A DNA stretch of 64,000 nt, taken from positions 310,001-374,000 of the forward strand of contig NZ_JBGGWA010000001.1 in NCBI RefSeq assembly GCF_041321145.1. Reading direction: 5' to 3'. Of this stretch, positions 62,693 through 64,000 are shown one piece after another (positions within the stretch are counted from its first letter, which is position 1; every line of letters begins with the position of its first letter). The position numbers and the translations under genes were made by a program. Source of the DNA: Paraburkholderia sp041321145. GTDB lineage: Bacteria > Pseudomonadota > Gammaproteobacteria > Burkholderiales > Burkholderiaceae. The notes beneath the pieces were generated by a model, which did not search any database, was not told the DNA's origin, and worked only from the letters and a program-made list of their open reading frames with translations.

Positions 62693-63657
62693 CAGCGGGC
62701 TCCTGCGTAGGCTGCTTGAGTTGCATTCGCGGCATGTTGCTTCGACGCGCCGGCATGGTGTTTCAGATAGGCTTGCGCTTCTTCGACGCTTCTCGGCGGC
62801 GCGCTCGGCTCAATGCCGATCATGCGGGCGAGGTTGTTGCCGAGGTAATCCTCGAGCGTGTCTTCGTCGAGATTCAGGCCTTGCGGCGGTTCGTGGCACA
62901 ACACTTCGAGCAGACGCAGCCACATGCCGGGTTCATTCGGCGGCGTGTCCGAGCCGTACAGAATCTTGTGCGTCGGCAGGACCTTCGCGAATTCGACGAT
63001 CCGCGATTGCAGGCACCAGCTCGATTCGCAATACACGTTCGGCGTATCGAGCGCCATCTGATACGGCTCGAAGCAATACACGCCACCCGTTTGCACGCCG
63101 AAGTGCGCCATGATGAAATTCACCGACGGGAATTCGCGGATCAGCGGATACCATTCGCTCGGGATGCTGTACGGGCCGTCGCCGGTGTGCAGCTTCACGA
63201 GCAGGCCGAGGTCCGCGCATTTACGCAAGGCAGGACGCAGCCAGTCGAGCGCGCGGTCGGGACGATACGCATGCATGTTGGCCTGCAATTGCACCATCTT
63301 GAAGCCGTGTTCCTTCGCGTAGAACTCGATGGCTTCGGCACCGTTCTCCGGGCCGCAACGCGGGTTGTAGACGAAGCAGCCGATCAGACGGTCGGGATAC
63401 CTCTGCGTCATTTCGACGGTGTACGCCATGTAGTCGTCGATCGACTCGCGGCCCGAACGGTTGCCGTCGGTCCACGTATAGATGGTGTTGCCTTGCGGCG
63501 GTTGAATGAATGCCTTGTCGATGCGGCGCGGCTTGCCGTTGATGATGTAGGGGCCGTCCATCGTCTTGATCAGACGCTCGCCGGTAAATGGCTCGCCATC
63601 ATGGCGCCACGCGAGGTCGACCAGGTTGGTCGGGTAACAGCTTGTGTCGATGATCAT
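62692..63657 (-). CDS. ACMSD-like amidohydrolase paralogue with HxH motif lost (copy B)
   Basis: A 321-residue paralogue of the adjacent amidohydrolase. The backbone motifs are nearly the same, but the first metal motif is changed: DTSCYPTNL instead of DTHLHPTNL, so residues 6 and 8 are Ser and Tyr rather than His. The other positions remain: His157 (LHTGDGPY), His185 (AHFGVQTGG) and Asp237 (YGSDTPPNEPG). It may be a non-catalytic partner in a heteromer with copy A or an enzyme with altered chemistry. ATG 63657 has AAGGAG nine bases upstream. It is the first gene of the operon, divergent from the LysR regulator. Confidence 0.92.
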   Translation of the reverse strand: MIIDTSCYPTNLVDLAWRHDGEPFTGERLIKTMDGPYIINGKPRRIDKAFIQPPQGNTIYTWTDGNRSGRESIDDYMAYTVEMTQRYPDRLIGCFVYNPRCGPENGAEAIEFYAKEHGFKMVQLQANMHAYRPDRALDWLRPALRKCADLGLLVKLHTGDGPYSIPSEWYPLIREFPSVNFIMAHFGVQTGGVYCFEPYQMALDTPNVYCESSWCLQSRIVEFAKVLPTHKILYGSDTPPNEPGMWLRLLEVLCHEPPQGLNLDEDTLEDYLGNNLARMIGIEPSAPPRSVEEAQAYLKHHAGASKQHAANATQAAYAGAR

Positions 63658-63899
63658 GTACTCGATCTCCTTGAGAGGAACTGGTGTATCCAGTTGCCGG
63701 ATCGCGGGCAGGCGCATCGATGGAACTCAGCCCAGTTGGGCTTGCCCATGCGGCCCTTTGCAAGACGCAGTGTTTGTGCGCCTTCCCCTCGCCGGCATCG
63801 AGTGTCACACTGATGTGCACTGCTGCTTGCGATGCAGTCTCACAAGTTAAAAACGCTCTGTACAATATTTTTTAACCACGATCTTGATACGTTTGCGAT
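63658..63899. promoter_or_regulatory. Divergent promoter region of the UbiD operon and LysR gene
   Basis: A 242-base intergenic region between the operon's first gene (minus strand) and the LysR gene (plus strand). It becomes AT-rich near 63841-63890 (AAGTTAAAAACGCTCTGTAC, TTTTTTAACC). That is where a LysR-type operator and both promoters would be expected. No clear consensus boxes were fixed. Confidence 0.5.
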
Positions 63900-64000
63900 A
63901 TGGACATCAGGCTGTTGCGTTACTTCGCGGTACTTGCCGACGAACTGCATTTCGGCCGGGCAGCCGCACGGCTGCACATTTCGCAGCCACCTCTCAGTCA
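63900..64000 (+). CDS. LysR family regulator, N-terminal part (cut by window end)
   Basis: The first 33 codons of a LysR-type regulator. MDIRLLRYFAVLADELHFGR followed by AAARLHIS matches the winged helix-turn-helix. The rest lies beyond the window. It is divergent from the eight-gene UbiD/amidohydrolase operon and is its most likely regulator. Confidence 0.85.
   Translation, partial: MDIRLLRYFAVLADELHFGRAAARLHISQPPLS

Noticed and set aside
62716..63813. 365-codon plus-strand frame opposite the amidohydrolase copy B
   Set aside because: Antisense of a clear metal-dependent hydrolase gene; a similar mirrored frame (61646-62710) lies opposite copy A, which shows both are shadows of related sequence.
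1..64000. tRNA, rRNA, CRISPR array, insertion sequence, prophage and integrase
   Set aside because: No cloverleaf or rRNA sequence, no regularly spaced repeats, and no transposase or integrase motif was recognised, including at the edges of the low-GC patch.

Overview
This window reads as chromosomal DNA of a high-GC betaproteobacterium, most probably Burkholderiaceae and Paraburkholderia-like. That placement is an inference from base composition, codon use and the mix of families (several LysR regulators, GNAT enzymes, Burkholderia-type conserved small proteins, a CusCBA system). No rRNA, tRNA, CRISPR array, intact transposase or phage gene was seen.

Layout. 0-8 kb: lipocalin, DUF1295 membrane protein, cyclopropane-synthase-like methyltransferase, DUF488, uracil-DNA-glycosylase-like protein, cytochrome b561, GT2 glycosyltransferase, Rieske oxygenase. 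8-11 kb: a 38-residue membrane peptide, an SDR, and a decayed divergent lysR/lysA pair whose 5' ends have been deleted and joined. 11-13.7 kb: LysR regulator divergent from an amino-acid-type binding protein and an M14 zinc hydrolase. 13.8-16.7 kb: a lower-GC patch holding a large repetitive glycine-zipper/beta-strand protein next to an FGE-fold protein. 17-20 kb: cupin, Tat-exported phospholipase C, lipoprotein. 20-28 kb: debranching-type glucosidase, GH63-like glucosidase, zwf, polyphosphate glucokinase, PEBP protein: a route from storage glucans to glucose-6-phosphate and 6-phosphogluconolactone. 28-35 kb: aldo/keto reductase and a 1634-residue hybrid kinase with two kinase cores and three receiver domains. 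35-37.5 kb: small proteins, a GNAT remnant and a strong orphan terminator. 37.5-44.4 kb: copper/silver efflux operon (CzcI-like protein, CusC, CusB fused to a CusF domain, CusA, CusF). 45-48 kb: an ECF42-type sigma factor with two DGPF/YCII proteins and a VOC protein. 48-54.8 kb: methyltransferase, DUF4337, AEC transporter, three GNAT enzymes, MocR-type regulator.

54.9-64 kb holds the most interesting unit: eight co-directional, tightly spaced genes on the minus strand, divergent from a LysR regulator cut by the window end. They encode two tandem ACMSD-like amidohydrolases (one with its HxH metal motif lost), a UbiD decarboxylase, a UbiX flavin prenyltransferase, a COG0523 GTPase, an NCS2 nucleobase permease, an 8-oxoguanine-deaminase-like hydrolase and an Asp/Glu-racemase-fold protein whose active-site pattern (Gly79, Thr80, Ser81, Tyr130, Cys190) resembles arylmalonate decarboxylase. 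I read this as an uncharacterised catabolic operon for a heterocyclic or aromatic acid imported through the NCS2 permease. The substrate is not known.
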